Source of the DNA: Trichomonas vaginalis G3
Lineage: Eukaryota > Parabasalia > Trichomonadida > Trichomonadidae
Length of the DNA: 64,000 nucleotides
Direction of reading: 5' to 3'
NCBI RefSeq assembly: GCF_026262505.1
Contig: NC_067204.1
Coordinates: 3,753,797 to 3,817,796 of the forward strand
Program-made: the position numbers and the translations under genes
Notes under the pieces: model-generated
What the model was told of the DNA's origin: nothing
What the model saw: the letters and a program-made list of their open reading frames with translations, nothing else
The model's database searches: none
Part shown: positions 12,139-24,392 of the stretch, piece by piece
Layout: the number at the start of each line of letters is the position of its first letter
Numbering within the stretch: the stretch's first letter is position 1

Positions 12139-15100
12139 ATGTTACGGCCACCTCAGCGCTTACTTGGTAACCAGCCGGCACAATTCAGAACTGATTTAAA
12201 GGAATATTCATCTGCAATTGTTCCGTTGTTAGCGCGTAAAGAACATCATAATGATTCAAATTCGAATACTAATAACCCAGCCAGAGCCCTTTCAAATAAC
12301 GAACGCATTATAAATATAACATCACAACTCAATTTACGTCAGATTTTTAAATTATATGATACACAAGTAAGATCATCAATAGATATTGGAACCAACAATC
12401 GCGATCCACTCACTGATTTTACATTTTATCCACCAGAAGACATAATGAACACAGAATTACCAAAAAGTTTAGAACTGATAAATGACGTTTAACAAATGTT
12501 TTTGAATTACGATCGAAATAACGAAGAACAGACACATAAACTTGTTGATTTCATCGAAAATCATGTTTATACCGGTTTACGCGAATTATCAACAAACATT
12601 TTTCTTCGACCACAAAAAGTCAAAGATTACGTTCATTTATACTCATTATTATCACGAAACATTAAGATTATTTCATGTCACAACTTTGTCTGCACACCAA
12701 TTTTTTCACATTATTTAATCAAAGAAGGAATTTGTTCGGAATTCGAAGCGAAACAGTTATCTGCAAGATTGCCAAATCAATCAGATATGTTTTATTTACA
12801 TTCATTTTCTGAATTCATTAATTCTTCTAACTGCCAACTTCCAAATTCTCATGAAATTGAGTTCATTGAATCATTTATTGAAGATGACTTAAACAAATTG
12901 GTCGAACTCACATCAGCCACAAACTTCGACTATTCTCATAAAATATTCCAAGACGGTAAGAGTGTTTCACTGATCAACTTATCTGCAATGTATGGTGCAA
13001 TTAAATGTTTCAAGTATCTTTTAGTTCATAATCCAGATTTACAAGATATTTGTAATTATGCTGTTGTTGGTGGTAACACAGAAATCATCCGTATTCTTAA
13101 ACAAGCAGGTGTTAATTTCAATGATACATCAATTGTTTCATTATACTTCCGTCGTGATGAATTATTTGACTGGCTTCGTTCCGAAACAACCGAAGATAAC
13201 AACCAAGAAAATCAAAACGGAAATCAAAACCAGAATCAAAATCATATTGAATACTCTATTACAGAAACACTTTCTATCAAAGCAATTTATTCATTGACAA
13301 AGAAAAATCCACTTCTTTGTATCAATGACTGGTTATCGGTTTTTACATTAGATGGTTTAGTTGAACCAGTCCGAGAACTCTCAAAGAACTGCATGTTTTC
13401 AAACTCTCTTTTCTTTTTGATTCGAGATGAAGAATCACTCAACAATTTACTTTTGAAAGCTCCACAAAAGTACTTCAATAAATTAATTTCTTATTCAATA
13501 TCAAAAGAATACTTATTCCATCTCCGATTTCTCATTCATCATCCTAAATTTGATTACATCAAAATTGATAAAAACATAATAACAGAAATTAATAATAGAT
13601 ACAAAAATATTTATGATGAAATTCAAGCCATTATTAGTTCAGTAATCTCACCAGAGAAAGCATATCAGAATTTCTTGCATAACCTTCCCATCAATGAAAA
13701 TATTGTTTTTGATCTCATGAAACATTGTATTCAAATCAATGATATATTGACATATAATGAAGTTTCAAAGAAATATTCATATGTCAATTTCTCACTAGAG
13801 CAATTACTTGAATTACTTAAATTTTCACCATTTACATGGTCATTTGCATCAAAAAAGATTGTTGAAAAAGAACCAGATGGATCAGTTTGTATTCCATTAA
13901 CAAGATATTATTTTATTTCAGAAGATAATGGTATTATTCCTGCACAAGTTGCCGATATCATTATGAAAGATCCCGAATTACAATCACAACTTACAGCATA
14001 TGATTGTATCAACTTGTTATCAATGATTCAACTTGAATACACAGATATTTCTCCCTTGATTTCTCTTTTAACAAAGTTTGGATTGATTAGCGATCCAGAT
14101 TATGTTTCAAGACTTTACCTAAAGAATGATATTCAAGAAATTGTTTATCAATCACCTCAAATTGATCAACTCATTAAAGAAGATGTTGACAACTCTATAA
14201 GCATCATTCCTGTTCAACCGATGTTTATCAAAAAAAGTCAATGGAACTGAAGTATCAAAAGAATTTTTTGATAAATTTGTCCATATTTATATTGGATTAG
14301 ATCAAATCTATAAACATAACGATGAATTTCTCAATTTTATCACAAATCCAGTAAATCGGAAGCATGTTGATATCAAAGAACTTTGCAAGTCAGAAAAGAA
14401 TGTTCCTATCATCAAACTCTTCGAATATACACAAGAAGAATTCGAATATTTGAAAACAGTCGATTTCATGAGAGGCTATTTGCTGTATAATCCAAACAAT
14501 GATAAATTCTTTTCCATTAAAGAAATTCTTAAATACTATTATACTCGAACAATTATTCATGCAATTTTAACAAAACAATTGACTGATGAAGATATCAATT
14601 TAATTGCAGAATTTATCAAAGACAAACTTTTTTCTGAAAATGGCAGGAATCCAAAAGCCCTTTTCAATTGTTTCGATTTAAGGGCGGTTTTCATGAGGGA
14701 AGAGATCTATAATGCTTTTGACATATATACTTTGATAGAATTCGCATTAAATCTTAAAAAATTTGATGTAATTTCTGTGAAAGTTTTGAATCACTTAATT
14801 ACAAGGAAATTTGAAGACCAAGACAAAGCATTTTTATTCATTTTGCTTCCAATAAATAAAGAAGTATATAATTACATAATTTTCCGGAGAGAAATAATCA
14901 ATGATTCTTGTTTGATTCTTTATTCAATCAGATCAAATACTCAAATTGTTGAGAAAGGAACTCCACTTGAAGATCCCTATGTAGAGGAGCTATTCCAATT
15001 AGATGTGAAATTTAATTATGAAATATTATTTGATTATAAAGTTACAAAACGTGCACTAACAAAGTCATTGATGGCATCTATTCATGCAAAAAACATTGAT

Positions 15101-16455
15101 GCGGTTAATTTCCTTATTTCAAAAGGTGTACCTGTAAATATTATAATCGACTCACAAACTCCTCTTCAATATTCAATTAGTCAGAGTTTTATTCCAGGAA
15201 TTGAAGCACTTTTGAATCATGGAGCATCTCTTGAATTCAATGGAACTCAAACTGCAGCAGTTTGTGCAGAAATTTCCCAAAATGCCGATATCATTAAGCT
15301 TATTTGCAGCAAAATCAACATTAAATATGAATGTCTTTTCTCAGACATCAGAAAGATTCATGTCAGCAAAATAAATCAATCCAGCATTCCACCTCTGAAA
15401 GAAGACATCATTAAAAGTGTCAATATCATCAACTCCAATAAGCAATCATCATTTGGTTTATCTCTTAATTTTATCAATAATAATAATAATAGCTTCCCCG
15501 ATGAGATTATATTTGGAATGTTCAGAAATCTTGTCATAGGAAAACGAGATAATACTAATCTCTTCAATACTATCAAGAGTGAAATGCTTATTGGAAAAAC
15601 ATTTAATAATCCATTAAGGATCATTACTATGTTTGCACCAGTTGATTTAACATCTATTCAGCATCTCTTTGCTCATCAAATGAAAGAAGAGATGGAGTTC
15701 CAGTCCAAACTCGTCAAGAAGTATGGAACTTTATCTTGAACAACATCAATGACAGTTCTCCTTATTTCAAAACCGCATACTCTGTAATTACAGGTGTCAA
15801 CATGATTGAACCAGTTGAAAATCTCTCAGATTTATTATATCTTGCAACACGACTCGGCAACATCAAAATTATTACAGCATTACTTGATAAAGGTGCTCGA
15901 ATCGAAGATGTTGAAGGTATTTTTAATCGCATGTCTCCATCATTAGAAGCAATCAGCAAAGATCGATCAGACATTTTAGAACTTTTCATTCTTCATGGAT
16001 TGAAATTTGATCATATCTATTCTATTGACAACTTCACATTGCTTAATGCAAGTATTGAATTCAACTCTACAAAATGTTTTGATCTTTTATTTTCTCAAAC
16101 ATCATTTGGTCATTTTGTTGTTGAAACACCAATGATGAGTGCTCTTCAAACATTCGAACGAACAGGCAACGATTACTTCATCAACAAACTTCTTCCTCAA
16201 ATTGACACCGAATACGAAAGAATTGTTGATTCATCATTTTGTGACTACTTATTATTCAAATCCGGTCAAATTCCAGAATTCCGCTATAATTCAGCTAAAA
16301 GACCATTATATAAAGTCCGAGGTGATATAAATAGCTCGCGTTTATTCAGTAATTTGATCAGGACAAATCCAGTACAAATTGGTTTGATTTATGAACTCAT
16401 TAATAACTCAAGAGTATCAGAAGAAATCAATCAAAAATTCCTTGAAATATATTAA
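12139..16455 (+). pseudogene. DUF3447/ankyrin family gene, array copy 3
   Basis: The first true ATG is at 12139, after TTCA and an A-run. This copy keeps the reading frame at the site where copies 1, 2, 4 and 5 are shifted (about 13042-13058) and so shows the ancestral join: NPDLQDICNYAVVGGNTEII. It has its own lesions: a CAA to TAA stop at 12490-12492, an extra A in a run at 14230-14236, and a shift near 15670. The DUF3447 part, an Asn/Gln-rich linker (about 13200-13250), the helical middle and the C-terminal ankyrins are all present. The unique tail ends at 16455. Confidence 0.85.
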
Positions 16456-16669
16456 TGCTATAGGGATTGAAACATTTTTACTTCCAGATGGAAGAATGAA
16501 TACATGTAACAATGGAAATTGTTATTTTCTAATCAAGATTATTGATGAATTCACCGTCAAAGAGATTGTTTATAATAAAATGATTTCCTATTTGTTTGTT
16601 TTTATTTCAATAAACTTCTCATAAAATTACTTTTTAATTGCTTTTATATAAAAGTATAAACATTTTAAC

Positions 16670-16735
16670 CTATGAGTTTTGGTGGCTCTTTACTATTATT
16701 TGCTGCATTATGAAGAGCGGTTCATCCCTTTTTTT
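16670..16735 (-). pseudogene. Ankyrin-repeat relic
   Basis: On the minus strand this short stretch reads TALHNAANNSKEPPKLIG. That is one diverged ankyrin repeat of the usual trichomonad type (TALHYAA..NSKE..ELL). It lies immediately outside the left arm of the fold-back element, on the strand opposite the ankyrin array. No further repeats of that gene are visible. Confidence 0.5.
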
Positions 16736-16753
16736 GGAGCTGATATCCAATAA

Positions 16754-17405
16754 TATAGTTGCGTCGTTTCCAGTGGAAACGTAAAAGCGGAGGAAAATCT
16801 GACACTAAAATTTTTCTTTCCTTGGTCTCTTTTTTTCGATTTTCTATGATATCTGTTTGAAATAAATAGCTACTTATGCGACATAATATGCAGAGAAATA
16901 TGTGTACAATATGAATGCATAGCAAAATCTATGACATATTAAGTTTTTCTTCAAGATTTCGAAATCTTAAGGTCTGAAAAAATCTCGGATTTCGACGCCG
17001 CTTATGGTACATATGAAATCAATACTACTAATACTTAAATGTAGTATGCTGCGTTTGATCTAAAGCACTTCTAATGTTAGAGAAACACTGACTTTTGTTC
17101 ACCTTTTTTCAGAATCAGTACATAAATAATAGAGTATTGACATCAATACTATATAATCATATATTATATCGCATATACGCATTATGTGTTGCATTTGAAT
17201 CTTTGAAACTTGAATCAAGAAACCTACTTGTGAATTTTTTGACAAATTAAGACGATGACTTTTACTTGAGGACGATTCGACCAATATTCAATAAGTGAAT
17301 TTAAAACGTGTACAATCATATAGTGCACTATATGAGTAATATATATGAATGTATGGATTCTGCTAGTTATGAATTACACCATAGAGAATTTTTGCATTTT
17401 TCTTT
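16754..17405 (+). repeat. Left arm of the fold-back element
   Basis: This 652-bp arm is the reverse complement of 17739-18390. It contains the perfect 20-bp palindrome TCATATAGTGCACTATATGA at 17316-17335. Confidence 0.85.
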
Positions 17406-17738
17406 ATCCTTTTATTTGCATTAATTTTCAGATTTCTATATGTCGTTTTCCTTAATTGATCGATAAGAATGCAATGTTATATCTTAGTTCCTATTATTAC
17501 ATCTTCCCACTCTTAATTGGCACCTTAAAATATGCTCGATATATCCAAAAAAGCTTAATGTCAATTTTTTAATACCGATAAAAAACAAATTTATTATAGA
17601 TCCGAGCACACAATTTCAAGCGCTGGAAGATGGTTCCTATAACATATAATCAATAACTTTACAATATGTCCTATGGCACTGAGAAATTTTAATCTAATGA
17701 TAAGTTGGTTGAGAAGGATTTAGACTTTTTCGTAACTA

Positions 17739-18390
17739 AAAGAAAAATGCAAAAATTCTCTATGGTGTAATTCATAACTAGCAGAATCCATACATTCATA
17801 TATATTACTCATATAGTGCACTATATGATTGTACACGTTTTAAATTCACTTATTGAATATTGGTCGAATCGTCCTCAAGTAAAAGTCATCGTCTTAATTT
17901 GTCAAAAAATTCACAAGTAGGTTTCTTGATTCAAGTTTCAAAGATTCAAATGCAACACATAATGCGTATATGCGATATAATATATGATTATATAGTATTG
18001 ATGTCAATACTCTATTATTTATGTACTGATTCTGAAAAAAGGTGAACAAAAGTCAGTGTTTCTCTAACATTAGAAGTGCTTTAGATCAAACGCAGCATAC
18101 TACATTTAAGTATTAGTAGTATTGATTTCATATGTACCATAAGCGGCGTCGAAATCCGAGATTTTTTCAGACCTTAAGATTTCGAAATCTTGAAGAAAAA
18201 CTTAATATGTCATAGATTTTGCTATGCATTCATATTGTACACATATTTCTCTGCATATTATGTCGCATAAGTAGCTATTTATTTCAAACAGATATCATAG
18301 AAAATCGAAAAAAAGAGACCAAGGAAAGAAAAATTTTAGTGTCAGATTTTCCTCCGCTTTTACGTTTCCACTGGAAACGACGCAACTATA
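17739..18390 (-). repeat. Right arm of the fold-back element
   Basis: This is the mirror image of 16754-17405. Its copy of the 20-bp palindrome lies at 17809-17828. Confidence 0.85.
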
Positions 18391-18575
18391 ATAAGTCTGA
18401 TATAAACATTGGACACACGATCAGACATGGATCTTACTATAAAAATTTTGGAAAATGGTCAATCCTCATCTGGCCATTTTCAAATTTTTTGAAAAACATA
18501 ACATTATAAAAAATAAAATGACTTTATTATAGTTCTTTCACATTTATTTGGGGAAAAAAATTCTGATAATTGCAA

Positions 18576-21500
18576 ATGTGGAATCGCAACCAGCTAGGGA
18601 ATGGCTGGGGTACAACTGCAAGCATTAAAAAGGAAGAAAGTGATGATTTATCTGCTACTGTGCTATCATTAGCACGAAAGGCTTCACAAACAAGTTCTTC
18701 CAGATTTAACAACAATAACAATTGTATTAAAAATATAGTATCTGCGTTAAACCTTGTCACAACTTTTGCATATTATGATACATCAGAACCAAAACCTAAG
18801 GATACTTCACATTTTGGATTTGGACAACGCGCCAACGAAAGAAGTTCACTCACTCTTTTTACATTTTATCCACCAGAAGACATAATGAACACGGAATTAC
18901 CAAAAAGTTTAGAACTGATAAATGAAGTTCAACAAATGTTTTTGAATTACGATCGAAATAACGAAGAACAGACACGTAAACTTGTTGATTTCATCGAAAA
19001 TCATGTTTACACAGGTTTACGCGAATTATCAACAAACATTTTTCTTCGACCACAAAAAGTCAAAGATTACGTTCATTTATACTCATTATTATCACGAAAC
19101 ATTAAGATTATTTCATGTCACAACTTTGTCTGCACACCAATTTTTTCACATTATTTAATCAAAGAAGGAATCTGTTCGGAATTCGAAGCAACCCAACTTT
19201 CATCATTGTTACCTAATTCAGCAAACGAACACTACTTAAATCTCTTTTCAGAGTTCATTAAATTTTCGAATTGTGTAAATCCAGATGCGAAAGATATTGA
19301 ATTTATTGACTCATTTATTGATGATAACATCGACAAATTTGTTGAACTCACATCGAAAACGGATTTTGATTATAATGAAAAACTCTTCAAAAATCGTCGT
19401 CCAATTTCGTTGATCAACTTATCTGCAATGTATGGCGCAATTAAATGTTTCAAGTATCTTTTAGTTCATAATCCAGACTTGGAAATATTTGTAATTATGC
19501 CGTTGTTGGTGGTAACACAGAAATCATCCGAATTCTTAAACAAGCAGGTGTTGATTTCAACGACACATCAATTGTTTCATTATACTTCCGTCGTGATGAA
19601 TTATTTGACTGGCTTCGTTCCGAAACAACCAAAGAAGTCAATCAAAACCAAAACCAAAATCAGAATTTAAATCAGAATCAAAACCAGAATCAAAATCATA
19701 TTGAATACTCTATTACAGAAACACTTTCTATCAAAGCAATTTATTCATTGACAAAGAAAAATCCACTTCTTTGTATCAATGACTGGTTATCAGTTTTTAC
19801 ATTAGATGGTTTAGTTGAACCAGTCCGAGAACTCTCAAAGAACTGTCTATTTTCAAACTCTCTTTTCTTTTTGATTCGAGATGAAGAATCACTCAACAAT
19901 TTACTTTTGAAAGCTCCACAAAAGTACTTCAATAAATTAATTTCTTATTCAATATCAAAAGAATACTTATTTCATCTCTGATTTCTCATTCATCATCCTA
20001 AATTTGATTACATCAAAATTGATAAAAACATAATAACAGAAATTAAAAACAATTACAAGGATATATATGATGAAATTCAAGCCATTATTAGTTCAGTAAT
20101 CTCTCTAGAGAAAGCATATCAGAATTTCGTGAATAACCTTCCTATCAATGAAAAAATCGTCTTTGATCTTATGAAATATTGTATTCAAATCAATGATATT
20201 CCTACTTTCAACGATATAGCTTCTAAATTCAAATACATTGAATTCTCATTAGAACAATTACTTGAATTACTTAAATTATCACCATTTACATGGTCATTTG
20301 CATCGGAAAAGATTGTTGAAAAAGAACCAGATGGATCAGTTTGTATTCCATTAACAAGATATTATTCGATTTCAAAAGATAATGGTATTATTCCAGCACA
20401 AGTTGCTGATATCATTATGAAAGATCCCGAATTACAATCACAACTCACAGCATATGATTGCATCAACTTGTTATCAATGATTCAGCCTAAATATTCAGAT
20501 ATCAATCCATTAATTTCTTTACTGAAGAAATTCAAATTGATCGATGATCAATTTTCAATGAACAAGATTTATTACCATATTTATCAATCACCTCAATTTG
20601 ATCAGCTCATGAAAGAAGATATTATTGGGGTTGCAAACATAATCCCAATTCGGCCGACTTTTATTAAAAAAGTTATTGGAATAGAAGTTCCAAAAGAATT
20701 TTTTGATAAAATCGTCAACATTTACATCACAATGAGCATCCCTTCAACAAGTAACCTGACAAATGCAGAAGATTTTGTCAATTTCATTACAAATCCAGTA
20801 AATCGGAAACATGTTAATATCAAAGAACTTTGCAAATCAGCAAAGAATATTCATGTCATCAAACTCTTCGAATATACACAAGAAGAGTATGAATATTTGA
20901 AAACGGTCGATTTTATGAACAATTTGTTGTTATTGTTTAATCCAAATAATGATAAATTCTTTTCTATCCCAGAAATTCTCAAATGTAATATTTCTAAAAC
21001 GATCATTCATGCAATTTTAACGAAACAATTGAGTGACAATGATATCAATGACATCCAAAAGTTCGTTTCAAATGATGGATCAAATAATTGGATCAAAGAA
21101 TACAGTTCAAGCATTAAACTTGATTACAGAACTATTTTAACTAAAGATGATATTCGAAACCATTTTAACACAAAAATGTTATCGAATTATCTTGTAAGAA
21201 GTTATGAAGTCGATGAAATTTTCATCAAACTTTTCGATACTTTGTTTTCAAGGGATTTAGATGATAATTCTAAGGCGAACATATTCATAAATCTCTCGAC
21301 AGGCAATAATTTCTATGATTTTGTATGTTCTCGACGTGATAATATTGATCCTTCATGTTTGATTGTTTATTCAGTAAGAGCACAAAAGGAACATCTTGTC
21401 AAAAATGGAACTCCTGTTGGAGATCTCTATGTTGAAAAGTTATTCCTTTCAAAACAAAAGTTTATCTATGAAAATTTGTTTGAATACGAAGTTTCAAAAC

Positions 21501-22972
21501 ATGGAATGGCCAAAGCATTGTTTAGCAGTATTCAAGCTAATAACATTGAAGCAATCCAGTTCTTGATATCGAAAGGTGTTCCAGTAAATATGATCTTGGA
21601 TTCAATGACACCACTTCAATATGCAATAACAAGAAATTTCGTAGAAGGTGTTCAACTCTTACTAAGTCTTGGAGCTTCGTCTGAATTCAATGGATTACAA
21701 ACAGCTATTTCCTGCGCAGAAAAATCATCCAGACATGAATTAATTAAATTATTTTGCAGTCATATCAACATTGAATATGAATCTCGTTTATCTGATATCA
21801 GAAATATTCACATCAGTATTAATGATGCAACAAAAGTTCCTCCAATTAAATATGACCTCATAAAATGTGCCAATTTTCAAACAAAAGGGGCAATTACTAC
21901 TCGTAATTTTATGCAGTCATATGATGATGCTAAATATGAATATCCCGATGAAAATATTTCAGTATTGTTGAATCATAATCGTTTAAATTTTGGTGGCAAT
22001 GAAAAAGTCATGAAAATTATCCAGAAAGAGATGATGTTAGCATTATCATTTGTCAATGCATTGAGGATCATTGTTTTGTTCGCTCCAAATGATTTAACAA
22101 TATTGCAGCCACTTATTTCATCTTTAATAGAAAAAAGAGATCGAATCCCTGACCAAACCAAACGACTTTTCTGGAATTTCATTGATAAAAACTTAGCAAT
22201 AAGTAGTCCACAATTCAGAGCTGTTTATTCTGTTATCACAGGAATTAAAATGATTGAACCGATTGAAGGTCTCTCAGATTTATTGTATGTTGCAACAAGA
22301 CTTGGCAACATCGAAATCATCGAAGAATTGCTTGATAAAGGTGCTCGAATCGAAGATGTTGAAGGTATTTTTAATCGCATGTCTCCATCATTAGAAGCAA
22401 TCAGCAAAGATCGATCAGACATTTTAGAACTTTTCATTCTTCATGGATTGAAATTTGATCATATCTATTCTATTGACAACTTCACATTGCTCAATGCAAG
22501 TATCGAATTCAACTCTACTAAATGTTTTGATCTTTTATTTTCTAAGTCATCATTTGGTCATTTTGTTGTTGAAACACCAATGATGAGTGCTCTTCAAACA
22601 TTCGAACGAACAGGCAACGATTACTTCATCAACAAACTTCTTCCTCAAATTGACACCGAATACGAAAGAATTGTTGATTCATCATTTTGTGACTACTTAT
22701 TATTCAAATCCGGTCAAATTCCAGAATTCCACTATAATTCAGCTAAAAGACTTGATAGTTTACAACAATCTCCAACTTTCTTCAATTCTTTAGATATTCC
22801 AATTGTTTTGCGGACATCTGACTTATCCCAGAAATTACTTGTATCTGAATTCATTAAACACTCGAATAAAGAGAATGAACCTACACAGAATTTCCTTGAA
22901 AATCTCACCGAAGAAAGTGATACCCCAGGTAATGGATGGATTGGTATAATGAACCGTAGGCGCCATCATTGA
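18576..22972 (+). pseudogene. DUF3447/ankyrin family gene, array copy 4
   Basis: The ATG at 18576 gives a unique N-terminus (MWNRNQLGNGWGTTAS). A TCACATTT initiator-like site lies about 36 bases upstream. The common block begins near 18870. The shared one-base deletion is near 19485. The Asn/Gln-rich linker is the longest of the array (about 19630-19700). A CGA to TGA stop lies at 19979-19981. From 20129 the frame is open for 947 codons, through the helical middle and ankyrin repeats (LQYAITRNFVEGVQLLLSLG; LLYVATRLGNIEIIEELL), to a unique tail ending in basic residues (MNRRRHH). Confidence 0.85.
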
Positions 22973-23399
22973 TAATAAAAATTTTATAATATTCCTAATT
23001 AATGCTGTACTTACTACTTTCTGACACCCTATCAAAAATTATACTTGGATGGACTTGAAAGCATGTCAAAAAGTGATAATACACCTTTAGAATAATATTG
23101 AGAATTTTTCATGGTTTGTATCATTGATTATATCTAGTTTTCTTTGAGAAATTGTAGTTTTGAAAATCTAGCATGACAAGCATGATAGCAGGCTTCTTCT
23201 GCATGATCTCCTAATATATGAGACTCTGACAAAAAGGTTGCACAAGTTCCAAGAGGCACAAATGATTTTTGACACTTTACATATGACGTCGTAAACTTAT
23301 CAATATTGAATGAAAACTGTTAAAACAGTGAACTGACAAAAACACCCGAAGTTTTGAGTATCTTAAATTTCTATGCAAAGCTAAGAGTAACATCTAAGG

Positions 23400-24281
23400 C
23401 TAAGGATCTCGTATGGAGAAAAATCTTCTCCAACTCTAAACTTCAGTTTGGAGACACTTTACAAATTGTAAACTTCAAATTGGCAAAATATATATCTCAA
23501 TTTGTGCTCAAACTTGATATATAGAAAGTACTTAACATTTAATTAAGAATTGGCAAATTATATCAAGGAATATTTTTGTAAATTCATGAATAATATAAAT
23601 GAAAGTAATCAACATTGAAATGCGAAAGCAAACTCCCTTAGGCTAAACTGATATTATTGGGAATCAAATAAAAATATTTTAGATTTTATTTTATCGATAA
23701 TTTAAGAGAGATCATTAATAGATTAGATGAGAAGTATTGTAGTTTCATTCGTATTATCAAATAAAGATTGTTTTAAATTGAAAATGCATAAAAAATCTGT
23801 GATATGATATTTTGTGGTAGTGACTAATATCTATAGGTGAAATATAATATAAACTCGCCATAAATACTGAGTAAATATCCAAGAAATAAAAATTCAAATA
23901 ATATATCTAAACAAACATTGGAACTATCTCTTGGGATCAGTAGATCATTGAAATCCCAAAAATATTGCCCATAGGAAGTTTCCATGAAAACGAAGGCAAT
24001 GCCCATCTCCAAAGCTTCTCCATTTCTCCATCTCCACCAAAATTGAATACTTTCTCCACGTCTCCATGGAGAAAATGTGAGGTGAACTCATTGGGAGTTT
24101 TGACATATCAAACTTTACAAATCGAATGGTTTGTAAAGTTAAAATCTGACATTTTGATAAGAAACTAGGGGGTAATATTTGTAAAAAATGGGTATAATTT
24201 ACATTAAAATTTACAAAATTGGAGAAGCTTATATTTTGGAATTTGGAGCTCCCAGCCGTTATTTCTCCAAACGAGATCCTT
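23400..24281. mobile_element. Inverted-end element (MITE-like), 0.88 kb
   Basis: The ends share AAGGATCTCGTWTGGAGAAA: left from 23402 on the plus strand, right ending at 24281 on the minus strand, 19 of 20 alike. The 8-mer ATCTAAGG stands directly outside both ends (23392-23399 and 24282-24289). The interior is AT-rich and non-coding, with several TGGAGA/TCTCCA words. It separates array copies 4 and 5. Confidence 0.65.
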
Positions 24282-24392
24282 ATCTAAGGTCCATGCTAAT
24301 ACTTTATAAGCAATTTATTTAAAAATTTTATGAATCTGATTCATACTGTTTTTTTTTTTCAGAAAAATTTTAATTGTTCATAATTATTCAAT

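Larger units (their letters stand above)
16754..18390. mobile_element. Fold-back element: 652-bp inverted arms around a 333-bp spacer
   Basis: Positions pair so that left plus right equals 35144 throughout: 16754-17405 with 17739-18390. No length difference is seen, and I found no mismatch in the parts compared. The spacer is 17406-17738. Arm ends carry a small hairpin, CGTTTCCAGTGGAAACG (16765-16781). Outside the arms, ATAA directly abuts both ends (16750-16753 and 18391-18394), and CTGATAT occurs a few bases further out on both sides (16740-16746, 18397-18403). Either may be a target duplication. The only open frames are 61-67 codons, mirror-imaged in both arms, and look non-coding. Near-identity of the arms implies recent origin or ongoing repair between them. 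Confidence 0.85.

Noticed and set aside
17099-18045. Identical 61-codon and 67-codon frames in both fold-back arms
   Set aside because: They are mirror copies of the same arm sequence with no protein features; their identity follows from the inverted repeat, not from coding constraint.
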